36,492 nt of DNA. Source: Arthrobacter wenxiniae. GTDB taxonomy: Bacteria > Actinomycetota > Actinomycetes > Actinomycetales > Micrococcaceae. The position numbers and the translations under genes are program-made. The stretch is taken from assembly GCF_013376105.1 (NCBI RefSeq), contig NZ_JAAMFM010000039.1:1-36492 (forward strand). The letters run 5' to 3'. The notes under the pieces are model-generated. The model did no database searches and was not told the origin of the DNA. It worked only from the letters and a program-made list of their open reading frames with translations. Below, piece after piece: positions 7,126 through 15,794 of the stretch (positions within the stretch are counted from its first letter, which is position 1; each line of letters begins with the position of its first letter).

Positions 7126-8166
7126 GTGAATAAGTCTGCGCCTTCTCGGCGGTCTGTGCTCAAATATGGTGCGGGTCTGGCCATGACGGTGGCGTCTGCG
7201 CCATTGCTGGCTGGATGTGTGGGTTCCAAGACCCCTGGGTCAGCCAAACAAGTGACGCTGAAGATGTCTTCATCGATGCCGGGGCAAGCGGGTAATGCGC
7301 ATAGTGCATGGTTCGCGAAGTTCTCGTCGTTGTTGAAGACGAAGGTAGGCGACGCGGTGAAAGTGGATTACTTTCCGAATAGTCAGTTGGGCGACGAGGC
7401 GCACATTGTGGCTCAGATTCCGTTGGGTGCTGTTGACATGATGATCTCCGGCTCTTCCATTTGGGAGCAGGTCGCCCCGGAGTTTGGCATTTTGGACATG
7501 GGTTACCTGTTTTCCAGCTGGGATACCGTCGGCAGCGTTTTGGACTCGAAAGCGGGCACTCAGCTTGCGACCCTGCTTGAGCAGAAGAACAAAACGACAA
7601 TTGTCGGGTGGGCATACAACTTCGGTGCTCGGAACATGCTGACGAAACGGCCGGTCAGCAGCCCGGCAGACTTGCACGGGATGAAGATCAGGACGCTGCA
7701 GGCCACGGAGGTGATTGCGACAGTGAACCTGATGGGCGCTGTGGCAACACCGTTGCCAACGACCGAAGTCTACACCTCGTTGCAGACGGGCCTCATCGAC
7801 GGTGCCGAGCATGACGCTCCCACCATCCTGCAGAACAAATGGTCCGATAACGCGAAGAACTTGGCCCTGACCGAACATCTTTTCAACCCCCTCACGGCTG
7901 TCATCAGCAGCTCCTCCTTGGCCAAAATCCCCAGCCAGCATCGCAATGACTTCCTGGCGGCCGCAAAGGAGGCGACCGCCTACCAACGGACCCAGGCGGT
8001 TGCCGCCGAAAAGAAGGCGATGGCCGCTTTGAAAGCCGACGGGGTCACGATAAGGACTGTCGATAAGAGCAAGTTTAAGGCCCAGGTGAAGCCCCTGTGG
8101 GCAGAGTTCACTGCCAAGAATCCTTCGGCGAAGCCGATTCTGCAGTCCATTGTGGCTGGGAGTTGA
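7126..8166 (+). CDS. TRAP transporter substrate-binding lipoprotein (DctP family)
   Basis: The protein has 346 residues. The start is GTG 7126, preceded by AAAGGAGA at ideal spacing; an upstream in-frame start at 7084 lacks a ribosome binding site. The N-terminus carries a twin-arginine-like SRRSVLK (Arg8-Arg9), a hydrophobic stretch and a lipobox LLAGC with Cys31, so it is probably a Tat- or Sec-exported lipoprotein. DctP features include FPNSQLGDEAHIVAQIPLGA, VDMMISGSS, ADLHGMKIRT and VYTSLQTGLIDGAEHDAPTI. It captures the ligand outside the membrane and delivers it to the DctQM permease encoded next. DctP-family ligands are usually organic acids or sugar acids. It is the first gene of a probable five-gene operon controlled by two LacI-type operators. 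Confidence 0.9.
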   Translation: MNKSAPSRRSVLKYGAGLAMTVASAPLLAGCVGSKTPGSAKQVTLKMSSSMPGQAGNAHSAWFAKFSSLLKTKVGDAVKVDYFPNSQLGDEAHIVAQIPLGAVDMMISGSSIWEQVAPEFGILDMGYLFSSWDTVGSVLDSKAGTQLATLLEQKNKTTIVGWAYNFGARNMLTKRPVSSPADLHGMKIRTLQATEVIATVNLMGAVATPLPTTEVYTSLQTGLIDGAEHDAPTILQNKWSDNAKNLALTEHLFNPLTAVISSSSLAKIPSQHRNDFLAAAKEATAYQRTQAVAAEKKAMAALKADGVTIRTVDKSKFKAQVKPLWAEFTAKNPSAKPILQSIVAGS

Positions 8167-8167
8167 G

Positions 8168-10141
8168 ATGGACGCTCGTGAGCACCCGCGAGCCGATGAC
8201 AGTGGCGGCGTCGTACCGGCCACCCTGGTGTCTGACGTAACTGACGTGATTTTGGATGACGAACTGCTGCCAAGGACAAATGGGCGGATCGGCAAGTGGT
8301 TTCACGGCGTCATCGCCATCGCCGTGGTGGTTGTCTTGATCGCGAGCCTGGTGGTCGTTTTCATTTCGGTGATTTCACGGTATTTTCTCGGCCGCCCACT
8401 GGCGTGGGCAGACGACGCCGACACGTCCATGTTGGTGGCCATCGGATTCCTTGGTGCAGCCTTGACACTCGCCCGCGGTGAACATCTCGGAGTGACTGCG
8501 CTTCGCGATCGCCTAAGCGGGCGTCTCGGGGAGGTCAATGAGGCCTTGATCGCCTGGATCGTGTTGATCGTGGCTGTGTCGTTGGGCTGGTCGAGCAACA
8601 AAATTTCGGAAACGGTCGGCGGCCAGACCACGTCGACTGGTTTGCCTGAGATCATCAACTATCTGCCAATCCTGATCAGTGCAGGCTTCATGGTGATCTT
8701 CGCCCTGCTCGACCTGCTGCGATCGAAGTGGCGGGCTGTGGTGGGATCCGCACTGATACTGCTGTGCCTGACGGCGGCGTGGGTTCTGGTCGGGCTCTTG
8801 GCTCCTGGGGCGCTGCCTCTGCCAATTGTCCTAATGCTGCTCGGATTCGTTATCACGCTGCTCATAGGGGTGCCCATCGGATTCTCGCTGGCTTTCGGTG
8901 CCTTGTTGTATTTCTGGGGTGGCGGCAACGTCTCGATCGCATTGTTCTCCCAGCAAATGGAGTCGGGTATTTCCAACGTGGTCTTGCTGGCGATTCCATT
9001 CTTTGTCCTGGCCGGACTGATCATGGAAATCAATGGAATGTCGCGCCGCTTGATCGAACTCTTGTTGGTGGGTATTGGCCGGTTCCGAAGCGGGCTGCGC
9101 ATCGTCATGATCGTGGCGATGGCACTCTTCTCTGGCATCTCCGGCTCGAAGAGCGCGGACGTGGCTGCCGTGGGAACCATGCTGCTGCCCGCGTTTCGCA
9201 AGTCCAAACAAAGCGAGTATGAGGCGGTCGCGCTGCTAAGCGCCTCAGCAGTGATGGGCGAGACCATCCCCCCCTGCATCAACATGATCATCTTGGGCTA
9301 TGTGGCAAGCGTCTCGATTGGCGGCCTGTTCATTGCCGGAATCGTACCGGCAGTCTTGTTGGCGATCGGACTTGCGGTGGTTGCGATCCTTACCGTGCCT
9401 AAACTGAGCGCCGCCGACGGCGACCAGACGGTGGGCGCCGCGCCTTCGGCCCCTCGGCGGACCCCGGCCCAGAGGATCCGACTCGTCGCAGGCGCAGGAG
9501 CGGCTCTGTTCATGATTGTGATCATTTTCGGGGGCATTCTGGGTGGTATCGCAACTCCGACCGAAGTTTCCGCCTTCGCCGTCGTATATGCCTTCGTTGT
9601 CGGCGGTCTGGTCTTCCGCGAAATGAAGGTGCACTCGACGCTTTCGTTCCTGGTGCGCTCAGCCTCATTGGCGGGAATGATCTTGTTCATCGTCGCCTCC
9701 GCACAGGCAGTCACCTACGTGCTCACCGCCGAGCAAGTCCCCCAAGCCATGGCAAACGCCTTGATTGGACTAGCGCACTCCCAAGGCGTATGGCTGTTTC
9801 TTGTGGTGAGTATCGTTATGCTAGTTGTGATGGGATCGGTCCTTGAGGGGGCCCCGGCGTTGATCATTTTTGGCCCGCTGCTAATTCCCATTGCCAGCGA
9901 TCTGGGAATCAACACCCTGCAATTCGGCATCGTCTTGATCATTGCCATGGGACTGGGATTGTTCTCTCCGCCGTTCGGGGTGGGCCTCTACACGGCATGC
10001 GCAGTGGGGCAGGTGCCCATCGAGAAGGTTGCCAGGCCGATCGTAAAATACCTCGCCGTGCTCGGCGTTGGGCTGCTGGTGATAGCTTTCGTTCCATGGG
10101 TGAGTCTGGCTTTGCCCAACCTACTCGGATTCAAGGGGTGA
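8168..10141 (+). CDS. TRAP transporter permease, fused DctQ-DctM
   Basis: The protein has 657 residues. The start is ATG 8168, one base after the dctP stop, with GGGAG seven bases upstream. Residues about 40-190 form a DctQ-like small subunit with four membrane segments, including ISRYFLGRPLAWADDADTSM. After a linker, residues about 215-655 form a DctM-like domain with about twelve segments, including GVPIGFSLAFGALLYFW, ISGSKSADVAAVGTMLLPAF, METIPPCINM-like GETIPPCINMIILGYV, and IAMGLGLFSPPFGVGLYTAC. TRAP permeases use a sodium or proton gradient to import the ligand bound by DctP. The Q-M fusion is a known arrangement and is seen here as one uninterrupted frame. The lacI-type gene starts three bases after the stop. 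Confidence 0.9.
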   Translation: MDAREHPRADDSGGVVPATLVSDVTDVILDDELLPRTNGRIGKWFHGVIAIAVVVVLIASLVVVFISVISRYFLGRPLAWADDADTSMLVAIGFLGAALTLARGEHLGVTALRDRLSGRLGEVNEALIAWIVLIVAVSLGWSSNKISETVGGQTTSTGLPEIINYLPILISAGFMVIFALLDLLRSKWRAVVGSALILLCLTAAWVLVGLLAPGALPLPIVLMLLGFVITLLIGVPIGFSLAFGALLYFWGGGNVSIALFSQQMESGISNVVLLAIPFFVLAGLIMEINGMSRRLIELLLVGIGRFRSGLRIVMIVAMALFSGISGSKSADVAAVGTMLLPAFRKSKQSEYEAVALLSASAVMGETIPPCINMIILGYVASVSIGGLFIAGIVPAVLLAIGLAVVAILTVPKLSAADGDQTVGAAPSAPRRTPAQRIRLVAGAGAALFMIVIIFGGILGGIATPTEVSAFAVVYAFVVGGLVFREMKVHSTLSFLVRSASLAGMILFIVASAQAVTYVLTAEQVPQAMANALIGLAHSQGVWLFLVVSIVMLVVMGSVLEGAPALIIFGPLLIPIASDLGINTLQFGIVLIIAMGLGLFSPPFGVGLYTACAVGQVPIEKVARPIVKYLAVLGVGLLVIAFVPWVSLALPNLLGFKG

Positions 10142-10144
10142 TCC

Positions 10145-11296
10145 ATGCTCAATAAATCGAACAACCCGACAGTGCAACACCAGGGAAACGGTAAACCGGC
10201 GGGGGAAGTACTGAAAAAGCATCCAGCCACAGCCACCGGATCCGGCCGCGGCGGCAACCCGACCATTCGGCAAGTCGCCGCCAGCTCAGGCGTGTCTATT
10301 GCCACGGTCTCGGCGGTAATAAACGGCACTCGCTACGTAAGTGCGGACACGGCAGCCCGCGTGAACGCCGCAATCGCGGCAACCGGATATCGACCTAATC
10401 GTCTGGCTCGCGGGCTGAGCTCGAGCAGGACCAGGACGGTCGGAATCTTGATGCCCACGATCTTGAGCCCAACCGCACCGCTGCTGCTCAAATCAGCCGC
10501 CGATGCCCTGCACGCTCACGGGTTCTCCGTCATGTTTTCCAACACAGAAATGCGCGCCTCCTGGGAAAGGGAAGCCACCGAGTTCATGTTCGATTCACAA
10601 GTCGACGGGCTCCTTACTGTGCCGGCCACCGGAGATTCTTCGGCGCTTGAACTCTTTTCACGTGCCAGGAAACCTGTCGTCCTCATGCTTCACGGAATCA
10701 AGGACAACACCATGTACGATGTCGTGCGGTCCGGGAACTTCAAAGGCTCCTTCGATGCGGTCAGCCACCTCATCGACCAAGGATCAACACGCATCGCACT
10801 ACTGGCACTACCTCCGGACACGCTGTCTGAAACGGAGCGGATTGACGGATACAAAACGGCGCTCATGGCCGCCGGCATGACCCCAGAGCCTGAACTGATC
10901 CAAGTCGGGGCGCCCAGCGAAAGCGGGCTCAGCGAGAGGGACGGCTTTGACCTTACGCGAAAACTGATGGAACTGCCAGCACCCCCTAACGCGATTTTCG
11001 CCATGAACCAGTACATGGCGATCGGATGTCTGGCAGCCCTGAAAGAACTGCGCCTGCGCGTTCCCGAAGACATCGCAGTGGTCGGCTACGACGATCTGAT
11101 TTGGACCAAGCATCTCCAACCGGCGTTGTCGACGGTTTCGCAACAAATCGAAGAAATCGGCAGGCTCGCAGCAGAACGACTGATCCATCGACTCAACGAC
11201 GAAGAAGACCCCGTTGCAGCAACATCAGTCACCGTCGATACCAAGCTAATCATTCGAGCCTCCAGCGACCGCCACCGAGAACTACACAGACAATAA
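10145..11296 (+). CDS. LacI-family transcriptional regulator
   Basis: The protein has 383 residues, with AAGGGGTGATCC upstream of ATG 10145. An unusual 38-residue polar N-terminal extension precedes the LacI DNA-binding domain: TIRQVAASSGVSIATVSAVI (residues about 40-59), then a hinge region RPNRLARGLSS. The periplasmic-binding-protein-like sensor domain follows (TVGILMPTILS at about 98, VDGLLTVPATG, AIFAMNQYMAIGCLAAL, VPEDIAVVGYDD). It is embedded in the operon rather than divergent from it. The CG-centred AACCGGTT palindromes upstream of dctP are the likely operators, giving autorepression of the whole operon until a pathway sugar or intermediate binds. Confidence 0.9.
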   Translation: MLNKSNNPTVQHQGNGKPAGEVLKKHPATATGSGRGGNPTIRQVAASSGVSIATVSAVINGTRYVSADTAARVNAAIAATGYRPNRLARGLSSSRTRTVGILMPTILSPTAPLLLKSAADALHAHGFSVMFSNTEMRASWEREATEFMFDSQVDGLLTVPATGDSSALELFSRARKPVVLMLHGIKDNTMYDVVRSGNFKGSFDAVSHLIDQGSTRIALLALPPDTLSETERIDGYKTALMAAGMTPEPELIQVGAPSESGLSERDGFDLTRKLMELPAPPNAIFAMNQYMAIGCLAALKELRLRVPEDIAVVGYDDLIWTKHLQPALSTVSQQIEEIGRLAAERLIHRLNDEEDPVAATSVTVDTKLIIRASSDRHRELHRQ

Positions 11297-11409
11297 CCGT
11301 GGTGCGGCTTGAGCGCCGATCAACCACCAAAAAGGTCCATAAACCATCCCACCCCGTGACATCCACACGAACCCACAGAAACCAATCCAGAAAATAGAGG
11401 GACTCTCCA

Positions 11410-12171
11410 ATGGCCATTTCCTTACCCGGCAAGAACGCGCTCGTGACCGGCGGCGGCGTTGGTATCGGAAAGGAGATCTCACTCGAGCTGGCCCGCGCCG
11501 GCGCCTGCGTTGCGGTCACCTACCTCAGCCACCAGCCCGACGATGCCTTCTCCGCGGCGATCCACCAAGAATCCGGCCATCCACTCCTGGCCCTGCAGGT
11601 TGACGCAACGATATCCAACGACGTTCAAAGCGCAGTCGAACGAGTCCAGCATGAATTCGACAGCATCGACATTCTGGTCAACAATATCGGTGGTCTCATC
11701 CAGCGTGAACGCATCGTCGACATGGACTTCGCCCTTTGGCAGAACGTCATGGCAGTCAACCTGGACAGTGTCTTCTTGGCAACCCACTACACCCTGCCCT
11801 TCATGTCCACCGGGTGGGGACGCATCATCAACGTTGCTTCCCTCGCCGGACATAACGGTGGTCACCCAGGAGCAGTCGCCTATGCCTCATCAAAAGCAGC
11901 AATCTTCGGATTCACCAGAGGGCTGTCCCGGGAAGTTGCCGAGCGAGGAATCACCGTCAACGCCCTGGCACCGGGTTTCATCGAGGCAACACCGTTTCAT
12001 GACACCTTCACGACTGCCGAGTCCAAAGCTTCCACCGTTCAATCAATCCCACTTCAGCGTGCAGGTACCCCTGAAGACGTCGCCGGGGCCGCCCTCTGGC
12101 TCGCCTCCGACCTTTCCAGCTTCGTCACTGGTGCAACGATAAATATCAACGGGGGCCAGTACTTTGCGTGA
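11410..12171 (+). CDS. SDR-family NAD(P)-dependent oxidoreductase
   Basis: This 253-residue classical short-chain dehydrogenase has all family motifs. The TGGGVGIG nucleotide-binding loop is at residues 13-20, NNIGG at 91-95, the catalytic Asn117 in NLDS, Ser144, and the Y158-x3-K162 pair in YASSK. The end GATININGGQY is typical of FabG-like and sugar dehydrogenases. It follows the lacI-type gene by 113 bases and precedes an RbsD/FucU-type mutarotase. In that context it probably oxidises a sugar, polyol or sugar acid imported by the TRAP system, for example at C1. The exact substrate cannot be read from the sequence. Confidence 0.85.
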   Translation: MAISLPGKNALVTGGGVGIGKEISLELARAGACVAVTYLSHQPDDAFSAAIHQESGHPLLALQVDATISNDVQSAVERVQHEFDSIDILVNNIGGLIQRERIVDMDFALWQNVMAVNLDSVFLATHYTLPFMSTGWGRIINVASLAGHNGGHPGAVAYASSKAAIFGFTRGLSREVAERGITVNALAPGFIEATPFHDTFTTAESKASTVQSIPLQRAGTPEDVAGAALWLASDLSSFVTGATININGGQYFA

Positions 12172-12204
12172 CCGTGTCAGAATCAATGAGCAGAGCGATT
12201 CCCG

Positions 12205-12654
12205 ATGATTGCAGGCACTCTCATTCACCCCGGAATTATCTCCGCACTAGCTGCGGCCGGACACGGCTCCACCGTCCTGATCACTGATAGCCACTATGCT
12301 GCAAAGACGGCTGTAGGGCCGAACGCGGAGCGCATCTTCCTCAACTTGACCGCTGGAAACCCCACGGTACCGCAGGTACTCTCGGTGCTCCTGGACACCG
12401 TCACAGTCGAGAACGCAACAGTCATCAGCCCCAGCCCAGACGCGCTACCCAGCCAAGTACAGGACGAGATACGCGTTCTAATGCCCTCCGGGGTGCCAAT
12501 AGGATCGGTCACCCGGAACGAGTTCTATGCTCTGGCACGCACCCCGGATCTCGCACTCTGCGTAGTCAGCGGTGACACCCGTCGCTTCGCCAACGTCCTC
12601 TTAACCCTCGGCGTACTCGCAAGGAGTCAGACCAACATTCACCACCATGGATAG
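12205..12654 (+). CDS. RbsD/FucU-family sugar mutarotase (pyranase)
   Basis: The 149-residue protein has the RbsD/FucU pattern: IHPGIISALAAAGHGSTVLI with His20, then TDSHYA containing Asp28, the positions that form the catalytic pair in RbsD. FANVLLTLGVL is the family's usual C-terminal end. These enzymes interconvert pyranose/furanose or alpha/beta anomers of free sugars. Here the frame continues beyond the usual end for about ten residues (RSQTNIHHHG), directly next to IS debris, so the natural 3' end may have been replaced. It is the last recognisable gene of the TRAP operon, and indicates that the imported or processed ligand is a cyclic reducing sugar or derivative. Confidence 0.8.
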   Translation: MIAGTLIHPGIISALAAAGHGSTVLITDSHYAAKTAVGPNAERIFLNLTAGNPTVPQVLSVLLDTVTVENATVISPSPDALPSQVQDEIRVLMPSGVPIGSVTRNEFYALARTPDLALCVVSGDTRRFANVLLTLGVLARSQTNIHHHG

Positions 12655-12826
12655 GTGGTTGATGGCGCATAGCCTCGGATGGTAGCGCCTGTCTGGGCAG
12701 TTGGCGTGGAAGCCGTGAGTCTCACCATCCACGTAGTGAAGAGCTTCAATGTCCACGATGTGCTGGGGGTCCACACCGCTTCGGCCCACATCCGCTGGCA
12801 AGTGCGTCGATGCCTAACACGAGGCG
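12655..12826. other. Probable left end of the IS1182-type remnant
   Basis: No gene is recognised between the rbsD-like gene and the IS1182-type transposase fragment. The stretch probably contains the element's left end and upstream region, but I could not identify terminal inverted repeats. Confidence 0.3.
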
Positions 12827-13142
12827 GTGATGCTGGTCCAGCCCCCGTTGGATAAGTGGTTGCCAAAGAATCACTTGGCCCCGTTTATTGCCCAGCTCGT
12901 CGATCATGAACTGAATCTAGCCAGGTTCTACACGTCCCACGCGAAGGCCAAGGGCCAGCCCCCGTATGACCCGCGCTTGATGCTACGCATCGTGCTCTTG
13001 GGATACTGCGTTGGGGGTGCGGTCCTCCCGGGAGTTGGAGCGTTCGTGCACGGATGTGGTCGCGTTCCGGTGGCCGACAGCCCAGCAGCCCACGTATTTC
13101 CGTTCCATCGGAAGATTCCCCGGGACGTCTGAATATTCGCCT
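12827..13142 (+). pseudogene. IS1182-family transposase, N-terminal fragment with frameshift
   Basis: GTG 12827 or ATG 12830 begins a frame with LDKWLPKNHLAPFIAQLVDH and YDPRLMLRIVLLGYCVG, the DUF772-type N-terminus of IS1182-family transposases. Around 13012-13020 an extra G shifts the frame. The other frame then continues as LGVRSSRELERSCTDVVAF, RWPTAQQPTYFRSIGRF, and ends at TGA 13140-13142. Only about 100 of the several hundred residues of a full transposase remain. The element is inactive. Confidence 0.75.
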
Positions 13143-13197
13143 TTGTGAGCTCCGCCTGTGGTGCGGGCGAGCGTCACCGCCTGGTAGGGCGGCCGGT

Positions 13198-13235
13198 GTG
13201 GTTGAGCGCCACCCTTCGCGTGGTTGGGCGCCACC
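13198..13235 (+). repeat. Tandem IS21-type end repeats
   Basis: GTGGTTGAGCGCCACC (13198-13213) and GTGGTTGGGCGCCACC (13220-13235) are near-identical direct repeats with a 22-base period upstream of the istA-type fragment. Multiple transposase-binding repeats at the ends are typical of IS21-family elements, so this is probably the left end. Confidence 0.5.
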
Positions 13236-13245
13236 TCAATAGGCC

Positions 13246-13278
13246 CCTTCCACCATGTGACGGCCACGTGGTGGAAGG
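13246..13278 (+). promoter_or_regulatory. Hairpin sequestering the istA ribosome binding site
   Basis: CCTTCCACCATGTG (13246-13259) and CACGTGGTGGAAGG (13265-13278) pair with one mismatch and a five-base loop. The right arm contains the first six bases of the GGAAGGAG ribosome binding site of the istA-like frame (start 13289). A hairpin of this kind would limit transposase translation from read-through transcripts. Confidence 0.5.
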
Positions 13279-13288
13279 AGTACCGGTA

Positions 13289-13674
13289 ATGGTATGGAAG
13301 ATCAAGGCGAAACTTGTCTTGCAGTTGCGCACCCAGGGACTGTCGCGCAGTGCGATCTCGTCCCCTCACGGCATGTCAAGGCACAGCATTCAGTCGGTGC
13401 TGGATGCTGCGGACCGGGCAGGTCTGGGCTGGGACGACGTTGCGGAGATATCCGAGGGCGAGGTGTATGCGGCCCTGTTTCCCGGCCGCGGGGTGCGCGA
13501 GAGCGTGTTTGTGCAGCCGGACTGGCCCCGGGTGCACCGGGAGCTGGCGCGGGTCGGGGTGACGTTGAAGCAGCTGCACAAGGAGTATGTCGACGCGAGC
13601 GGTCCGTCGGGACAGGCGGTGATGAGTTACGACCGGTTCTGCCAGCTTTACGGCGACTACGCGACCGTCACCGG
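13289..13674 (+). pseudogene. IS21-family IstA transposase, N-terminal fragment
   Basis: ATG 13289 follows GGAAGGAG. The frame begins MVWKIKAKLVLQLRTQGLS, continues with a helix-turn-helix (SRHSIQSVLDAADRAGLGWD) and then FVQPDWPRVHRELARVGVTL and MSYDRFCQLYGDYATVTG. This is the N-terminus of IstA of IS21-family elements, whose full proteins are several hundred residues. The homology stops near base 13674, where sequence of an IS1380-type transposase on the opposite strand begins. No DDE catalytic domain and no istB are present. The frame stays open to 13864 only because it runs antisense through the IS1380 remnant. Confidence 0.8.
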
Positions 13675-14798
13675 CTTCAACGTCTTGATCCGGTTCTCGC
13701 AGCAGCCCCGGGCGCGGTGGCGGGCATCGAGGGTGGGCCCGTGCCAGCGCGGGGAGTTCGTCAAAAACGCTGTCACCCGGTGCCCTTCCACATCCAAGAG
13801 CGTTGACTGCGCGCCGGGGTGGAGGGGCCCGGCGCGCAGGTACAGGTTCGTGCCCTCCGGGTAGTCCTCCAGTCCGAGAACGTCTGTGGCGCTGACGACC
13901 CAGGCGTCCCCGCGTTCATCCCCGCCCTGGTCCAGGGCCGGCTGCCAGTACTGCTTGTCATTGATCCAGGCCACCAGGCGCGCCTTCATCACGGGCACCG
14001 GGTAGGAGACGCTCAACTGCACGCCCAGGGACGCCAGGTGATGCTGGAATTTGCGTGAGTCCCCGGCACTGTCGGTGCGCACCAGGATCTTCTCCCCGAT
14101 CAACCTGCCGTCCTCGTCGTAGAACGCGTCGGGCAGCCCGGCGACCGCGGCGGTGAAGATTCTGACGTGGTCCTCGGCGCTGTTGGCCCCGACATTGTCC
14201 GGGCGTAGCAGGGTCGCCGCGACCTCTCCCGTCCCGTGGCCGGCGCCGTAGTCAAAGCTGCCCACGGGACGGTGCGAACCCGTACCCGCCCTTGTACGTG
14301 CCCACGGCCCGTTTCTCCTCGCTGTGGGACGTCACCAGGGTCGCGTCCAGGTCCAGGATGAGCCGGTCCAGGGCCGTCGCGGCCAGGGCCCGGTTGCGGT
14401 CCCCGGCCGCCTCCCATACCCGGGTGCGCAGTTCCTGCGAATAAGGTGGCGAACCCGTAGGCGAAAACGTCCGGGTTCGCACCGGCATGCCTGAAGAAGC
14501 GCGAGACCGTCGCGTTCGAGGCGACCTGGCCAAAGACACCGCCGCCGCAGCGCAGGAGGTCCAGATCGCTGACGTGTTCCCCGCCGCCGGCCAGCATCAC
14601 GGCCAACGCCCCCAGAATCGTCCCGGGCCTGTGCGACGCACCCGCAGGAACAAACGGGCCCAGCCGGTCCTCACACAAGCCACGAAACCCGAGCGCGTCG
14701 ATGAACGAGGTCACTACGTTCACCCCGGCATGGGAGATCAGCGACTGACCCGACGTAGCGACGGGAGGGGAGGGGAAAACTCCGGCAATCTTGGACAT
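13675..14798 (-). pseudogene. IS1380-family transposase, frameshifted and 3'-truncated
   Basis: ATG 14798 starts a frame with SGQSLISHAGVNVVTSFIDA and ASNATVSRFFRHAG, the N-terminus of IS1380-type transposases. The reading frame then changes twice. Near 14440 it moves to the frame carrying RTRVWEAAGDRN and ILDLDATLVTSHSEEKRAVG. Near 14265 it moves to the frame carrying GEVAATLLRPDNVGANSAED and RARGCCENRIKTLK. The last residues (RIKTLK) abut the IS21 fragment at 13674/13675, so the C-terminal part is missing. With two frameshifts and a truncation it cannot make an active transposase. Confidence 0.75.
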
Positions 14799-14801
14799 CA
14801 G

Positions 14802-14870
14802 AAAGGTGCTTCTTTCAGCCGGTATAACAGTGCGTCAACAACACTATTTCCCAGCAAAGAAGCACCTTTC
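14802..14870. repeat. 15-bp inverted repeat upstream of the IS1380-type transposase
   Basis: GAAAGGTGCTTCTTT (14802-14816) and AAAGAAGCACCTTTC (14856-14870) are perfectly complementary with a 39-base loop. They lie directly upstream of the transposase start at 14798. The structure may be the element's outer end or a translation-limiting hairpin. Confidence 0.5.
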
Positions 14871-15024
14871 GCGGCTCAAACACGCCCCCGAGCAGCCATC
14901 ACCATGAAAACGCCGGGCCAGTCCGAGACGGGGCTTCGGGCGGGAGCAGTTTCAGCGGGACATTGGGATACTGTCTGCGCGGAAGGAACACGTTGGTGCC
15001 GTCGAATGATGATTAACTGAACGG

Positions 15025-15633
15025 ATGACGTCGCACTTCTACCGCCCAGCAGAGGGCCACCGGCTTCCGCACGATCCCTTCAATGCAATAGTCGGGCCGC
15101 GTCCGATCGGTTGGATTGGCACACTTTCCCCTGCCGGCGTTCGAAATCTCGCACCGTACAGCTTCTTCAATGCATTCTCCTACACGCCGCCGCTCATTGG
15201 CTTCTCGAGTACCGTCCGCAAGCACACCGCACGCAACGCTGAGCTGAGCGGTGAGTTCACCTGGAACCTCGTCACGCGCGCACTCGCAGAGCAGATGAAC
15301 GCAACGTCAACGACGGCCGACATTGATGAATTCGTCGCATCCGCCCTGGAAGCCGCTGACTCTGTTGAAATCAGTGCGCCCCGCGTCGCTGCCTCTCCCG
15401 TGAGCTTCGAGTGCCGGGTCAGTGACATCATTCCTTTGCGCGGTGCCGACGGGCACACGTCTACCGGGGTGCTCACGATCGGGGAAGTCGTCGCGGTGCA
15501 CATCGATGAGGCCATGATTCCCGACGGGATTTATCAGACGGCCCTCGCCCACCCTGTGCTGCGCGCAGGCGGGCCAAGCGCCTACTTCGAGGTCCTTGCC
15601 GAGGGCCGCTTTGATCTCGTGAGGCCGCGCTAG
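15025..15633 (+). CDS. Flavin reductase family protein
   Basis: This 202-residue protein matches the FMN-binding split-barrel (DIM6/NTAB-like) flavin reductases: FNAIVGPRPIGWIGTLSPAG, then NLAPYSFFNAFSYTPPLIGFS and GEFTWNLVTR. These proteins bind FMN and reduce flavin with NAD(P)H or act as small oxidoreductases. The start ATG 15025 has only a weak ribosome binding site. It follows IS1380 debris and stands alone on its strand, so no partner oxygenase is visible nearby. It appears intact. Confidence 0.85.
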   Translation: MTSHFYRPAEGHRLPHDPFNAIVGPRPIGWIGTLSPAGVRNLAPYSFFNAFSYTPPLIGFSSTVRKHTARNAELSGEFTWNLVTRALAEQMNATSTTADIDEFVASALEAADSVEISAPRVAASPVSFECRVSDIIPLRGADGHTSTGVLTIGEVVAVHIDEAMIPDGIYQTALAHPVLRAGGPSAYFEVLAEGRFDLVRPR

Positions 15634-15794
15634 AACTTCATGTCTGTAGATCAGCCCGGACGACTTCTGTGGCGCTCTTGAGGCCGACAGGCGAAGCCGG
15701 GGGTCCTGTCCGAAGGGGAACGGCTACCGGGACCGCCTTGAGTCTTGCATGGATATTTCCTGCTGCGCATCGCCGCTGGGCGCATTCGAATTGT

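Noticed and set aside
12601-12801. 66-codon minus-strand frame after the rbsD-like gene
   Set aside because: It reads like protein in places (VDIEALHYVDGETHGFHANC), but it has no recognisable family and no good start, and it lies in probable IS end sequence.
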